From NCBI GenBank assembly GCA_016180645.1, contig JACPAV010000002.1, positions 124,001-188,000 of the forward strand: DNA of 64,000 nucleotides. Reading direction: 5' to 3'. Position 1 is the stretch's first letter, and each line of letters opens with the position of its first letter. Below are positions 23,755 through 32,749 of this stretch, piece after piece. The stretch comes from Nitrospirota bacterium. GTDB lineage: Bacteria; JACPQY01. A program made the position numbers and the translations under genes. The notes beneath the pieces were generated by a model that had not been told where the DNA came from, did no database searches, and saw nothing but the letters and a program-made list of their open reading frames with translations.

Positions 23755-24914
23755 GAATCATGACCGTTTTCGGGACGCGTCCCGAAATCATCCGTCTAAG
23801 TCTCATTATCCAACGCCTGGACGCTCTGTGCGAGCAAACCCTGGTGCACACCGGGCAGAACTTCGATCCGAACCTGAGCGACGTCTTTTTCCGCGAGCTC
23901 GGCCTGCGGCAGCCCGACGTCCATCTCGACGTGCAGACCGGTGATTTCGCCGATCAAGTCGGCCAGATCCTCAGTCGAGTGGGGAAGAGCATGACGCAGG
24001 TCAATCCGGATCGCGTGCTGATACTCGGCGACACGAACAGCGGTCTTGCAGCCATCGTCGCCGCCCGGCTAGGAATTCCCGTCTTTCACTTGGAAGCCGG
24101 CAACCGATGCTACGACGACCGGGTGCCCGAGGAAATCAATCGTCGCATCATCGACCACTCGAGCAGCATCCTCATGCCCTACACCCATCGCAGCAAGGAA
24201 AATCTCCTGCGGGAGGGCATCGATCGCGACCGCATTTTCGTGGTCGGCAACCCCATCTATGAGGTGCTCCAGACCTACGGAGACAGGGCTCAGCCTGACA
24301 TCGTCCTCAAGCGGCTCGGATTGAACCGGGGCGGCTACTTCTTGGTCACGCTCCACCGCGCGGAGAACGTGAATGACGCGTCCCGCCTGGCGAACATGCT
24401 CGACGGGCTGCGCCGGCTTCATGAAAGTTGGGAGGCACCGATCGTCGTCAGCTTGCATCCTCATACGGCCGACCGAATGAGTCGGTACGGATTGCAAACG
24501 GATTCGAACGGCATCCGACTGCTCAAGCCGCTCGGCTTCCTCGATTTCGTCGGACTGGAACGCAACAGCAGGTGCGTGCTCACCGACAGCGGCACCGTAC
24601 AGGAAGAATGCTGCATCCTCGGAATACCCAACGTCACCCTCCGGGACGTCACCGAGAGGCCGGAAACCATCGAGTGTGGGAGCAACATTCTGACCGGCTC
24701 AGACCCGGACGCCATCGTCCGAGCGACGTCGGTGGCGCTCCGCTCGCCGGCCGCTTGGCCCGTTCCGTCCGAATATACCACCCCCCAAGCCTCATTCACC
24801 GTTGCCAAGATTGTTCTGGGCTACCACCGGGCGGCGCAGGTCTCCGGCGCCCCGGCCTCGTTCGAGCCTCCGAGCAGTGAAGCGTTCGGCTCATGCGCAT
24901 CGTCTTCCTCCTAG
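23751..24914 (+). CDS. UDP-N-acetylglucosamine 2-epimerase (WecB/FnlC/WbvD type)
   Basis: The 387-residue GT-B-fold epimerase shows MTVFGTRPEIIRLSLI, HTGQNFDPNLSDVFF, LGDTNSGLAA, HLEAGNRCYDDRVPEEINR, VTLHRAENVN and the DSGTVQEE nucleotide-binding motif. It epimerises C2 of a UDP-HexNAc; here the likely substrate is the 6-deoxy product of the two preceding genes. ATG overlaps the dehydratase stop. The final 25 residues (ASFEPPSSEAFGS...) are not typical and overlap the next gene by 22 bases. Confidence 0.9.
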   Translation: MRIMTVFGTRPEIIRLSLIIQRLDALCEQTLVHTGQNFDPNLSDVFFRELGLRQPDVHLDVQTGDFADQVGQILSRVGKSMTQVNPDRVLILGDTNSGLAAIVAARLGIPVFHLEAGNRCYDDRVPEEINRRIIDHSSSILMPYTHRSKENLLREGIDRDRIFVVGNPIYEVLQTYGDRAQPDIVLKRLGLNRGGYFLVTLHRAENVNDASRLANMLDGLRRLHESWEAPIVVSLHPHTADRMSRYGLQTDSNGIRLLKPLGFLDFVGLERNSRCVLTDSGTVQEECCILGIPNVTLRDVTERPETIECGSNILTGSDPDAIVRATSVALRSPAAWPVPSEYTTPQASFTVAKIVLGYHRAAQVSGAPASFEPPSSEAFGSCASSSS

Positions 24915-25897
24915 CCGACAGCTCCGGTCCTTTCTCGGAGACGATGCTGGGGTCCGCCCAGATCCTGACCGAGGCGGGCCTGGCGGAGGCCGTCGAAATC
25001 GGATATGAGTCCAGCTTCAAGCATCCCTACTATCGCAGCCTTGAAGATCCCGAGGAGTACCGGGATGCCCTTCGGAGACTCGAGGAGGCGGACGTCCTGC
25101 TCTGTTCACCCACCCTTCCCGAGAACCTCCCTCCTTTCGGCCCGAGGAAGTGGTCGGAACTCCTGGTCGGGAAGCGCCTGGGTCTCTGCGTTATCGACTA
25201 CTTTGATCTGACCGCACAACTCATCTCGAAGGAGCAGGCCAAAGAATTTGTCGGAAGGGGCGGTTTCGTCTGCCAAATTCATTCCTCTACGCCCGGCATC
25301 GATCTCATCGACCCCGCGCGTCGCCTCACGTACCCGATCCTTTGGCCGGACCCTCTCCGAGGGCGTCCGGATCTCCAGTCGCTGTTGGACCGTTCCCCAA
25401 ACGAGGGCCCCGTCGTCATCGCCACCATCGGGTTGGATCCCCTCCGGCGCGGACACTGGACATTGGACGGGCCCATCCAGAGAATCCAGGCCGACGGCAT
25501 CGCCGTGGACCGGACTCGGCTGTTCGGCGTTCCCATATCCAAGATCTTCCCCCAACTCCTGCAGTGCGATCTTCTCTTCGACCGACTGACCGCGAACCAC
25601 TACCTACCGACTTCGACCGTCTATCTGACCGCCTTCGGCAGGCCCATGCTCATGTCCCACCCGAGCGAGAACCTCATAAACATCATGAAGACCCAGAGTG
25701 CGGATTGGCACCCGTGGATCGCCTTTGAACCAGGCGGCCTTGAGAGTGTCCTTCGTGACCTGGTCCGGGATGCGCGGAAACGGGAAGAGATTGGCCGACG
25801 CACTCGGAAGTGGTTTCAGGATTTTGTGTGCGGAGGCGCGGGGATGCACGCCTTTGTGGCCGGCTTGGGAAGAATGCCCGTCTACGAACCGCGATGA
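24893..25897 (+). CDS. Unknown glycan-locus protein, possibly GT-B-like
   Basis: The 334-residue product starts with a beta-strand/loop (MRIVFLLADSSGPFSETM) as in GT-B N-domains. It has a central KRLGLCVIDYFDLTAQL segment and a second Rossmann-like half (GPVVIATIGLDPLRRGHW). The late motif MLMSHPSENLINIMK followed by DWHPWIAFEPGGLESVLRDL resembles the donor-site end of family 4-like glycosyltransferases. I do not recognise a specific family. It overlaps both neighbours, so it belongs to the same unit. Confidence 0.55.
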   Translation: MRIVFLLADSSGPFSETMLGSAQILTEAGLAEAVEIGYESSFKHPYYRSLEDPEEYRDALRRLEEADVLLCSPTLPENLPPFGPRKWSELLVGKRLGLCVIDYFDLTAQLISKEQAKEFVGRGGFVCQIHSSTPGIDLIDPARRLTYPILWPDPLRGRPDLQSLLDRSPNEGPVVIATIGLDPLRRGHWTLDGPIQRIQADGIAVDRTRLFGVPISKIFPQLLQCDLLFDRLTANHYLPTSTVYLTAFGRPMLMSHPSENLINIMKTQSADWHPWIAFEPGGLESVLRDLVRDARKREEIGRRTRKWFQDFVCGGAGMHAFVAGLGRMPVYEPR

Positions 25898-27399
25898 ATC
25901 TGGCCGTTCTTCTGACCGCTCCACCCCCAGGCAAGGGCAGCAAAGAAGTTGCAGCCTCCCTGCGGTCGCTGACCCTCGGCTCGGAAAACGGCGCATCCAT
26001 CCGAGTGAGAAAGATCCTGTTCGCCGCTGGAAACGCCCTCCGACCGAAGCCGTCCGACGCCGTGGCGGTGGAGTGCGACTCCCTGCTTCAAGATTTCGAA
26101 CTGCCCGCATCGTGCAGCCGCCTGTGGGAGAACCTATCTGCCGTGCCGGACATCGATCTCTTCCTGGTCCTCCAAGCGGGCCAGACCCTCGTCCCGTACT
26201 GGCGGGACCAACTTCCAGCCTCGTCAGGCCGACTCCCCGAGGCGGACGCCCTGACCGGCGTCTATTTCGTTCGACACCCAGGACTCGGACAGAGAGTCGT
26301 GGGTCAACGGCCCGCTACGCTGCCCTTCCCTCCAATCACAGAGAAAGGGGAATGTCTCCCCTTCTTCCTGACCCGAAAAGGCCTCCGGCGCCTTCAGACG
26401 ACACCGCACCCCTCCGATCATCATCCTCTGTTCGCCCCCTGCTATCACAGGCGCATCCTCTGGGGCCGGATGGGAACCCTGCCCATCGGATTCGTTTTCT
26501 GGAACGGGCCTCTCGAGGTTTTCGGCCGGCTTTCGGCGGGGAGGTCCGCCGACGACCAGCTCAATCGAATCATCCGATCGGGCGTCCGACACTTCATCGG
26601 CAAGAATCCCGCACGGGCTCACAAGACCTTCCTGCAAACCAACGGGGTGTTCAAGTACGGCCGGCGGGAGAAATTGCACCCCTACGGATGGATCTTCGAG
26701 AAGTTTCACCACAATCTCCATCGAGCGCACACTGAGATGGACTTGGGAAATTGGGAGGAAGCGCACCATCTGTTTTCATCGGGACTGGTCACGTGCGGCA
26801 TGCTTCAGCATTGCGTGGAGGTGGTTGAGACATTCGATCTCTGCTTGCGCGTCCGCGGTTGGACCGATATGGCCATAGCCTTTCGTGAGGAATATTTCTT
26901 TCGGCTCCCGCTCGTTGTCCGCCGGTATCCGATCGACCACTTCCCACGGCTGAGCGTGACATCCCTTCCACACCCGTTCGTCCTCCAGGGCCAGATCCGT
27001 GACATGCTGAGGCATGCGGGAAGCCTGGCGGCCCTTACGAAACACCTTGTCAGAACGGTCCATCGGTTGCCGGAGCCGCGGAGGCATCAGATTGCATTTC
27101 GTTGCGCCGGATCCGAAGCCAAGCGACTGCTGGAATCCACGGGGAACGTCATCCCGGCGGACGTTCCCATCGGGGATTCAAATGAGGCAAAACGGTCGGA
27201 CACGATTTGCGGGCATCCCGTCCTTTCCCCCGAAGAAGCCCTGGCCCACAATCCGAGTCTGATCGTCTACCTTACCCCCGGGCTGCCGAACGATTTGGCG
27301 GCAGAAATCGTCCGAAATCTGAAGGCCGGAAGACAGGTCTGGCACCCCCTGCTCGTCGACTGTTCCGAGGCCCTTCGCCCCCGAAAGCCGCTCCGCTAA
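25894..27399 (+). CDS. Large unknown protein with C-terminal Rossmann-like domain
   Basis: The 501-residue product starts at ATG 25894 (ATGA overlap). The N-terminal 270 residues have a GT-A-like feel (MNLAVLLTAPPPGKGSKEVA, IDLFLVLQAGQTLVPYW, GFVFWNGPLEVFGR). A helical middle part follows. The last 110 residues (FRCAGSEAKRLLESTGNV, GHPVLSPEEALAHNPSLIVYL) look like the small nucleotide-fold domain at the C-terminus of some sugar C-methyltransferases and glycosyltransferases. No catalytic motif is certain. It is the last gene of the coupled unit. Confidence 0.55.
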   Translation: MNLAVLLTAPPPGKGSKEVAASLRSLTLGSENGASIRVRKILFAAGNALRPKPSDAVAVECDSLLQDFELPASCSRLWENLSAVPDIDLFLVLQAGQTLVPYWRDQLPASSGRLPEADALTGVYFVRHPGLGQRVVGQRPATLPFPPITEKGECLPFFLTRKGLRRLQTTPHPSDHHPLFAPCYHRRILWGRMGTLPIGFVFWNGPLEVFGRLSAGRSADDQLNRIIRSGVRHFIGKNPARAHKTFLQTNGVFKYGRREKLHPYGWIFEKFHHNLHRAHTEMDLGNWEEAHHLFSSGLVTCGMLQHCVEVVETFDLCLRVRGWTDMAIAFREEYFFRLPLVVRRYPIDHFPRLSVTSLPHPFVLQGQIRDMLRHAGSLAALTKHLVRTVHRLPEPRRHQIAFRCAGSEAKRLLESTGNVIPADVPIGDSNEAKRSDTICGHPVLSPEEALAHNPSLIVYLTPGLPNDLAAEIVRNLKAGRQVWHPLLVDCSEALRPRKPLR

Positions 27400-27438
27400 G
27401 TACCCGAACGGAAGTCTTTGGAGATGCTCACCCCGTTC

Positions 27439-27458
27439 GCGGAGCCTGAAGGCTCCGC
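27439..27458. repeat. Palindrome GCGGAGCC-TGAA-GGCTCCGC
   Basis: Perfect 8-bp inverted repeat with a TGAA loop in the gap between convergent units, 20 bases before a sister palindrome. It could act as a bidirectional terminator hairpin, but no T-run follows. Confidence 0.7.
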
Positions 27459-27478
27459 TTCGGATAGGACGATTTGTA

Positions 27479-27498
27479 GCAGAGCCTTTAGGCTCTGC
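27479..27498. repeat. Palindrome GCAGAGCC-TTTA-GGCTCTGC
   Basis: Perfect 8-bp inverted repeat of the same length and loop size as 27439-27458, differing in the stem by few bases. Confidence 0.7.
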
Positions 27499-27537
27499 AA
27501 GTGGATGTGCACAAAGGATCCGCCGCCGTTCCGAGAC

Positions 27538-28830
27538 TCACCGAAGCAACTCCGCATTTTCTCTGAGAAAGGTCGTGCCGATTCGCGCGGGGTGATCCCG
27601 ACAGGGATGACCGGCCGGGAAGATCGCGCGGAAGGACCTGCGGAGATCTTCCTCCTGTTCGGTGGTTCTCCAGGCGCCGTCCAGTCGGTCGATCATCTCT
27701 TGAACCACGGCCAAGATCTCCTCCGGGGTATTCTGGACCACCTCGACCCCTGCCTTGACGTAGTCTTGGGTGTACTGCCAGTTATCGGCGCCCAGACGCA
27801 CCATCTCTCGAAAGGTCAGAAACCGCTTTTCCATGATGGACCAAAGTTTCTTCGGAACGAACAGGTCCTTCGAACCCACCGGTACGAATCGCAAGGGAAC
27901 CACGTTCGTCTTGACGGTGGGCACATTGAAAATGTAGGAGATGCAGATGATACCCGACTCACTGCCCAGGAAAAACCGGCATTTGGCGGCGAGGTAGATA
28001 TCTCCGAAATCGGTCCGCCCGCGGTTGGCGTAGTCGAAAACATGCTCTTGGCCCGGCGGCAGGGAACCTTCGACCACGTAGCCGACCCGAATCGCCTGAT
28101 GCCCTTTCCCCGTCAGAAACTTCGCCGCAGGAAAGAAGTGGCTCAAGTCACAGTCTCGGTAGTCGTGGTAGCTCCACTCCGCGCGAGACTTGTACGGATG
28201 GATCTTGTCCAGGTACGCCTTGTCGCGAGCGTGGACACAGACAAAGGGGACATCGGGAGCCGCTCCCATGTTCGCCAGCGTCTCTCTCCCTCGTCTTTCT
28301 TCCTCCGCGGTGAACGAAAGCTGGGGGACGGACCCGTGGAACTCGTGCAACCAACTGTCAAAAGGCCTGAAATGATCAACCCAGCCGTTCCATGATCGGA
28401 ACGGGGAAAGCAGCGGATCGTGTCGCATCGCCTCGTACACTTGAACGAGGAAGGGGCTCTCCACGACAGGCAGCTTTCGCTTGATCATGGCCAACAACTG
28501 GCGGTTGGAAGGCTCACGGGTCACGAAGACGTAGCGGCCCCTGTTCCATTCCTTTCCCGAAGCTTTCCTTCTTAGGAAGAGCTCCGTCACCGTTGCGAAG
28601 GGGCCGATCCTGCCCGAAGGGATTTTGCCGATTCTCAAGTCCACGAACCATCGTACCGCGCTGAACCCCAGTCGGCCCACCAGGCCCACCGCCAAGTACA
28701 GCGGGCGCATGGGGGGCCAGAGGCCACAGCGCCAGCAAGCCCTGCGAATCCTCCACAGAAGGGACGGCGGTTGAGCCGCCTTGAACGCCTGATATCCCCT
28801 GCGGATGCTCCCGAGCGGAAATCGGCTCAT
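27538..28830 (-). CDS. Glycosyltransferase of the TIGR04372 type
   Basis: The 430-residue product has FVCVHARDKAYLDKI followed by a tyrosine/aspartate-rich YHDYRDCDLSHFFPAAKFL, then GDIYLAAKCRFFLGSESGI. These match proteins annotated as TIGR04372 glycosyltransferases in surface-polysaccharide loci, distantly like fucosyltransferases. The N-terminus has a hydrophobic helix (about 35-62) that may hold it at the membrane. ATG overlaps the gmhB stop. It is the last gene of the 55-27 kb run. Confidence 0.7.
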   Translation of the reverse strand: MSRFPLGSIRRGYQAFKAAQPPSLLWRIRRACWRCGLWPPMRPLYLAVGLVGRLGFSAVRWFVDLRIGKIPSGRIGPFATVTELFLRRKASGKEWNRGRYVFVTREPSNRQLLAMIKRKLPVVESPFLVQVYEAMRHDPLLSPFRSWNGWVDHFRPFDSWLHEFHGSVPQLSFTAEEERRGRETLANMGAAPDVPFVCVHARDKAYLDKIHPYKSRAEWSYHDYRDCDLSHFFPAAKFLTGKGHQAIRVGYVVEGSLPPGQEHVFDYANRGRTDFGDIYLAAKCRFFLGSESGIICISYIFNVPTVKTNVVPLRFVPVGSKDLFVPKKLWSIMEKRFLTFREMVRLGADNWQYTQDYVKAGVEVVQNTPEEILAVVQEMIDRLDGAWRTTEQEEDLRRSFRAIFPAGHPCRDHPARIGTTFLRENAELLR

Positions 28831-29432
28831 GGTGTGCTCTCGGATCGAGAGGGAAACGGGACTCCCGCCGCAGGGCGGCCACCCGCTCCTGCTTTCACCG
28901 GGGGCGACAAGTCGGCTACTCTCAAGATGTGGTCGACCGCCGCGGAGAGGTCCGGAACATGACGATCCGCCCCAAGGGCGCCGCTATAGTCCCGCTCGAT
29001 GAGAACTGTAGTGCAACCGGCCGAACGCCCCGCGCCGATATCTCTCCATCGATCGCCGATGAGGAAAGACCGGCGGCAATCAAGATCCCAGCAGCGCGCA
29101 GCCTGATGGAGAAGACCCGGTCGGGGCTTGTGACAGACACATCCCTGCGACGGTTCATGCGGGCACACATAGATACCGTCAACGGACAACTCCTTTTCCA
29201 GTCGGCGGTGCATCTGATGGAGAATTTCCGGGTCCAGCTCGCCTCTTGCGAGTTCCGGCTGGTTCGTGACCACCAGGGCGAGAAATCCCGCTCGCCGGAT
29301 TCGGGCCACTTCTTCCTTCGCGCCGGCCACCAGAACAAACTCTTCCAGCGTCAACGGGGCGGAAGGCCGGCCCCGCCGAAAAACGGGCTCAATCAGCACC
29401 CCGTCCCGGTCAAAGAACACCGCTCTTTTCAT
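28827..29432 (-). CDS. gmhB: D-glycero-D-manno-heptose 1,7-bisphosphate phosphatase type HAD enzyme
   Basis: The 201-residue HAD-IIIA phosphatase has the nucleophile motif FFDRDGVLI (Asp8, Asp10), VVTNQPELARGE, and the zinc-binding cysteine/histidine loop CPHEPSQGCVCHKPRPG diagnostic of GmhB. It ends with LIGDRWRDIGAGRSAGC. It removes the C7 phosphate before nucleotidyl transfer to the heptose. ATG 29432 is used; an upstream ATG (29465) would add 11 unlikely residues. It pairs functionally with the kinase/nucleotidyltransferase at 32750 and the GmhA-like isomerase at 59622. The C-terminal 25 residues are low-complexity. Confidence 0.87.
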   Translation of the reverse strand: MKRAVFFDRDGVLIEPVFRRGRPSAPLTLEEFVLVAGAKEEVARIRRAGFLALVVTNQPELARGELDPEILHQMHRRLEKELSVDGIYVCPHEPSQGCVCHKPRPGLLHQAARCWDLDCRRSFLIGDRWRDIGAGRSAGCTTVLIERDYSGALGADRHVPDLSAAVDHILRVADLSPPVKAGAGGRPAAGVPFPSRSESTP

Positions 29433-29516
29433 GATATTCGATGAAAGGGGGCCGTCATGCCTCATTCGCGGCCGGCGGTCGGACGTTCCCTCGTGTTCGG
29501 ACCATCGTGGCCGCGC

Positions 29517-30410
29517 TCAGGAACGACCGTTCAGGAGGTTGAGCCGCCGGCGCACATTCTCATCAGGCAGGCTGGAGAGATCGAGTCGTCGCATGGAGTA
29601 GATCTCCGACTTGTTGATTTCCGGAATCAGAGTCGAAAACTCCGGACTGGCCCAGGGGTCATGACGCGCGCTGATGGTTTTTCCCGTCAATCCCCGCGCC
29701 TGTTCCGATAGAAGGTACCGGACGCATTCAACCGGAACCTGCATCGGAACCGACCCCTCACGCAGTTTCTTTTCCGTTTCGTCGTACTGCGGGCCGGCCC
29801 GCTCCCGCCCTGCCCGCAAAGTGCGTTCGTGAATTTCCGTGGCCACGAATCCCGGGGCCACGGCATTGACGGCGATGCCCCTGGGCGCCAGCTCCGCCGC
29901 CACGTTCTCCGTCAGGCGGATGACGGCCGCTTTCGAGGCCGCGTAGGCGCTGTAGTTGGGGAAGGGATGGAAGGCCCCCCCCCCGGAGAAGTTGATGATC
30001 CGCGGCGATCTCTCCCGAACCATGAGAGGAACCGTGTGTTTGATCATGAAGAAGGTCCCGAAGAGATTGACTTCAAATGTTCTCGTCCACTCCTCCGATT
30101 CCACCGAAATCGCCGGGCCGATGGCCCCGAACCCGCCCGCGCAATTGATCAGCGCGTCCACCCAGGCCGTGTGTTTTCGGATCTCCTCCGCGAGGGTCTT
30201 GACCTGCGGCTCGCGCGAGACGTCACAGACAAAAGCCGTGGTACCGGGGAGGCCCCGGACGACCTCCTCCAACCGATTCACCCGCCGCGCGCACAGGTAG
30301 AGGACGTGGCCGTCGGCGGCCAGCGACCGGGCAAGCGCCGCGCCAATTCCGGAACTTGCGCCGGCGATCACGATGTGACGGCGATCAGACACGCCCCTCA
30401 CCCATCGCAA
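29517..30410 (-). CDS. Short-chain dehydrogenase/reductase
   Basis: The 297-residue classical SDR has IAGASSGIGAALARSLA, the NCAGGFG motif, serine in NFSGGGAFHPF and catalytic YAASK. The C-terminal 70 residues (after AARHDPWASP) extend beyond a standard 250-residue SDR and show no known domain. It overlaps the UGD-like gene by 26 bases. A sugar or acyl 3-keto reduction is possible; the substrate is unknown. The exact start is uncertain: ATG 30410, or GTG at about 30392 with GAGGGGC close by. Confidence 0.75.
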   Translation of the reverse strand: MRWVRGVSDRRHIVIAGASSGIGAALARSLAADGHVLYLCARRVNRLEEVVRGLPGTTAFVCDVSREPQVKTLAEEIRKHTAWVDALINCAGGFGAIGPAISVESEEWTRTFEVNLFGTFFMIKHTVPLMVRERSPRIINFSGGGAFHPFPNYSAYAASKAAVIRLTENVAAELAPRGIAVNAVAPGFVATEIHERTLRAGRERAGPQYDETEKKLREGSVPMQVPVECVRYLLSEQARGLTGKTISARHDPWASPEFSTLIPEINKSEIYSMRRLDLSSLPDENVRRRLNLLNGRS

Positions 30411-31695
30411 TCAACTCAAATCCGTTCCGCCGCGCCTCGGCCCGCTTGAGAATCCCCACGCAGTCGATGATGAGCCGGCGTCGCATCCTCCGGCCGACGG
30501 CGGCATAGTCGGTGGCGACAAACTCATCCCAATCACAGGTCACCAGCAGGCAGTCCGCTCCTTCAACAACACCCAAAGCATCACGCTCAACCGCCAGGCC
30601 TTCGAAACCGCCGGGAAGGCCCGCCACCGGATCGTATACTCGAAGTTCCGCCCGGCCTTGTAAATCATGGAGAACCCGGACGGCAAAAGAATTCCGCGTC
30701 GATTGGGTATTCTTCTTGTAAGCCAAACCCCATACGCCGATCTTGGGAGGGGAGGCGTGCGGAAAGACGCGCGCGCTCAATTGCCTGTGTACCCACCGAT
30801 ATCGATCCCGATTGTGGTCCAGGATGCAGCGAACCAGGCCCGTTTCGACTCCGTTCTCCCGGCTCGCGGTTTCCAGTCGGGACAGATCCCGTTCGATATT
30901 CCCTCCGGCAATGCCGAGACTCGGTCGAAGGTAGGCGTGGGGGCCGATCCGACGGTCGGATCTGAGAACCGCGATGACGTCCTGCATGCTGGCTCCCGTC
31001 GCCTCGCAAAGGTCTGCCATGTGATTGGAAAAAGTGACCGAAAGGGCGAGGAAGTAGTTGACGGCCGCCTTCGACAACTCGGCGCTTTCGTAGGACATGA
31101 CTTGGACCGGGCAAGCGAAGTGCGACACAATGGATTGCAACCGCTGAGGCAACGCCTCATCGGGGTGCTCACAACCCAAGAGGACCCGTTCCGGACGGAG
31201 ACTCCGTTCCACAGCTTGTCCGATTACCAAAGTCTCCACCCAATTGAACAGTTCAAAGGTGAGACCGGGTCTGGACGCGCAAATGGTATCCTTGAGTTCA
31301 CGCGTGTAGCCCGTGGGAACCTGACTCATCAGAAGAAGCAGGGTTCCGTCGGCAAGTTGAGGGATGACCTTGACCACCAGTTCATCAAGTTTGGAGAGGG
31401 CCGAATGGGAATCGGGGCCGCTCCCGGTGTCCAGGGAGAGAACGACCGTCCCGCAACTCTGGATGGACTCGAAGGCGGAGAGAAGGGGAAACCTCTCCCG
31501 GCTCTTGTCCCACAATTCCTGAAGGCCCGGTTCATGAATCGGGAATCGCCCCGCCTTGAGATCCGAGATGAGGTCCGCGTCTGAATCGACGGCCACGATG
31601 CTCATTTCCAAAGACGACCAGCAGACAGACGAGACCAGGCCCAAATGAGAAAGCCCCACGAAGGCAATCCGCTCTTCTGCGCGAGCTCGCGTCAT
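30385..31695 (-). CDS. UDP-glucose dehydrogenase family protein lacking the catalytic cysteine
   Basis: The 436-residue protein has the family's three-domain layout: an NAD domain (FVGLSHLGLV), the middle helix with ELSKAAVNYF (Lys209, Asn213) and a C-terminal UDP-binding domain (LAYKKNTQSTRNS). The active-site loop that reads GFGGSCFPKD in true dehydrogenases reads GIAGGNIERD here: Asn266 replaces the thiohemiacetal cysteine, while Asp270 is kept. The second glutamate of the usual PEFLREG motif is also lost (VETLVIG, Ile158). Oxidation to a uronic acid by the normal route is therefore unlikely. ATG overlaps the Gfo/Idh stop. Confidence 0.82.
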   Translation of the reverse strand: MTRARAEERIAFVGLSHLGLVSSVCWSSLEMSIVAVDSDADLISDLKAGRFPIHEPGLQELWDKSRERFPLLSAFESIQSCGTVVLSLDTGSGPDSHSALSKLDELVVKVIPQLADGTLLLLMSQVPTGYTRELKDTICASRPGLTFELFNWVETLVIGQAVERSLRPERVLLGCEHPDEALPQRLQSIVSHFACPVQVMSYESAELSKAAVNYFLALSVTFSNHMADLCEATGASMQDVIAVLRSDRRIGPHAYLRPSLGIAGGNIERDLSRLETASRENGVETGLVRCILDHNRDRYRWVHRQLSARVFPHASPPKIGVWGLAYKKNTQSTRNSFAVRVLHDLQGRAELRVYDPVAGLPGGFEGLAVERDALGVVEGADCLLVTCDWDEFVATDYAAVGRRMRRRLIIDCVGILKRAEARRNGFELIAMGEGRV

Positions 31696-32738
31696 TCGGT
31701 CTCCCGGCATTCTGCGAAGCGCGCAGCCTGCTCGGCCAGACGATGGAGGCTCGACGAGATGCGCCAGTCGCCGTCCAGGCTGGTGTGGCCCTCCTGCACG
31801 CGCCGCTCGAACTCCTTGATATCCAGTTCCCAAGTCGGATCCTCCATTTCGATCCTGTCCGTCGTCTCGACCGGCCTGCCGCTGGGGAGGACCCGACGGT
31901 GAAGCTCGAACGTCGCGGCCCCCCATTTGGTCAACCCCGCCGCATGGAGGGAACCCTTTTCCCCGTAGACGTCCACGCGGAATGTGTTTTTCCACATGAT
32001 GTTCGCGCATTCGAAGAAAAATCTCCGGTCCGGCGTCGCAAAGAGACAGTAGTCGTATGCCTTGGATTCCAACCTGCGGGCGTCCACCAAGCGGAACCGT
32101 GTGTCCTGGATTCCGAACAAATAGCCGGCCAGATCGATCAGATGAGACCCGAGGTCTTCGATCACTCCGTAGCCCGACTCCCGCCAGGTGCCCAACCAGT
32201 TCCGAACCGTCCCGTTCCCGTACTGTATCCGCGCGTGGTAGATCTCTCCCAACGTGGATTCGTCCAACTTTCGTTTGAGCAGCCGGATGTGCGGCTCAAA
32301 GCGATGGTTGTAGGAGGTGTACCATACGCAGCCGGACTGGGAGGCCAGGGCCGCTGTGGAGCGTGCGATTTCCAAATCCGGAAACACCAGCGGTTTTTCC
32401 ACAAGCACATGCTTCCTCCTCGCCAGGCATTCCCGAAGAAGCTTCAGCTTCTCTCCGTTCGGAACGCAGAGGATCACCGCATCGTATCCGGCGTCCGGCG
32501 CCTGCTCGATTCCTCGGTGGTCCGCCTCCCGATTTTCCGGGTCCACGGTCGCCACGCATGCGCGGCCGAGAATTCGACGCCGCTTCCCGCCCAAATGGCC
32601 CAACCCAACCAGAAGATATCTCAGCCGGAACGGGTTCAGATGGACCTCCGCCGGACCGGCGCGATTCCCCAACCGGTTCGCTCCCGTACGGGGTTCCCCT
32701 GGGGCGGAATTCACAAGGCTCCTCTGCTCCCCGACCAC
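31692..32738 (-). CDS. Gfo/Idh/MocA family oxidoreductase
   Basis: The 348-residue protein has the NAD-domain pattern YLLVGLGHLGGKRR and the EKP catalytic signature in HVLVEKPLVFPD. ESGYGVIEDLGSHLIDLAGYLFG is the conserved C-domain start with the HLID histidine/aspartate. It likely oxidises or reduces a nucleotide-linked or phosphorylated sugar at one carbon. The start is GTG 32738; the first 35 residues are probably not folded, and a TTG nearer the NAD motif may be the true start. It is coupled to the UGD-like gene, which suggests sequential redox steps on one sugar. Confidence 0.8.
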   Translation of the reverse strand: MVGEQRSLVNSAPGEPRTGANRLGNRAGPAEVHLNPFRLRYLLVGLGHLGGKRRRILGRACVATVDPENREADHRGIEQAPDAGYDAVILCVPNGEKLKLLRECLARRKHVLVEKPLVFPDLEIARSTAALASQSGCVWYTSYNHRFEPHIRLLKRKLDESTLGEIYHARIQYGNGTVRNWLGTWRESGYGVIEDLGSHLIDLAGYLFGIQDTRFRLVDARRLESKAYDYCLFATPDRRFFFECANIMWKNTFRVDVYGEKGSLHAAGLTKWGAATFELHRRVLPSGRPVETTDRIEMEDPTWELDIKEFERRVQEGHTSLDGDWRISSSLHRLAEQAARFAECRETE

Positions 32739-32749
32739 CCCTGAGCGGG

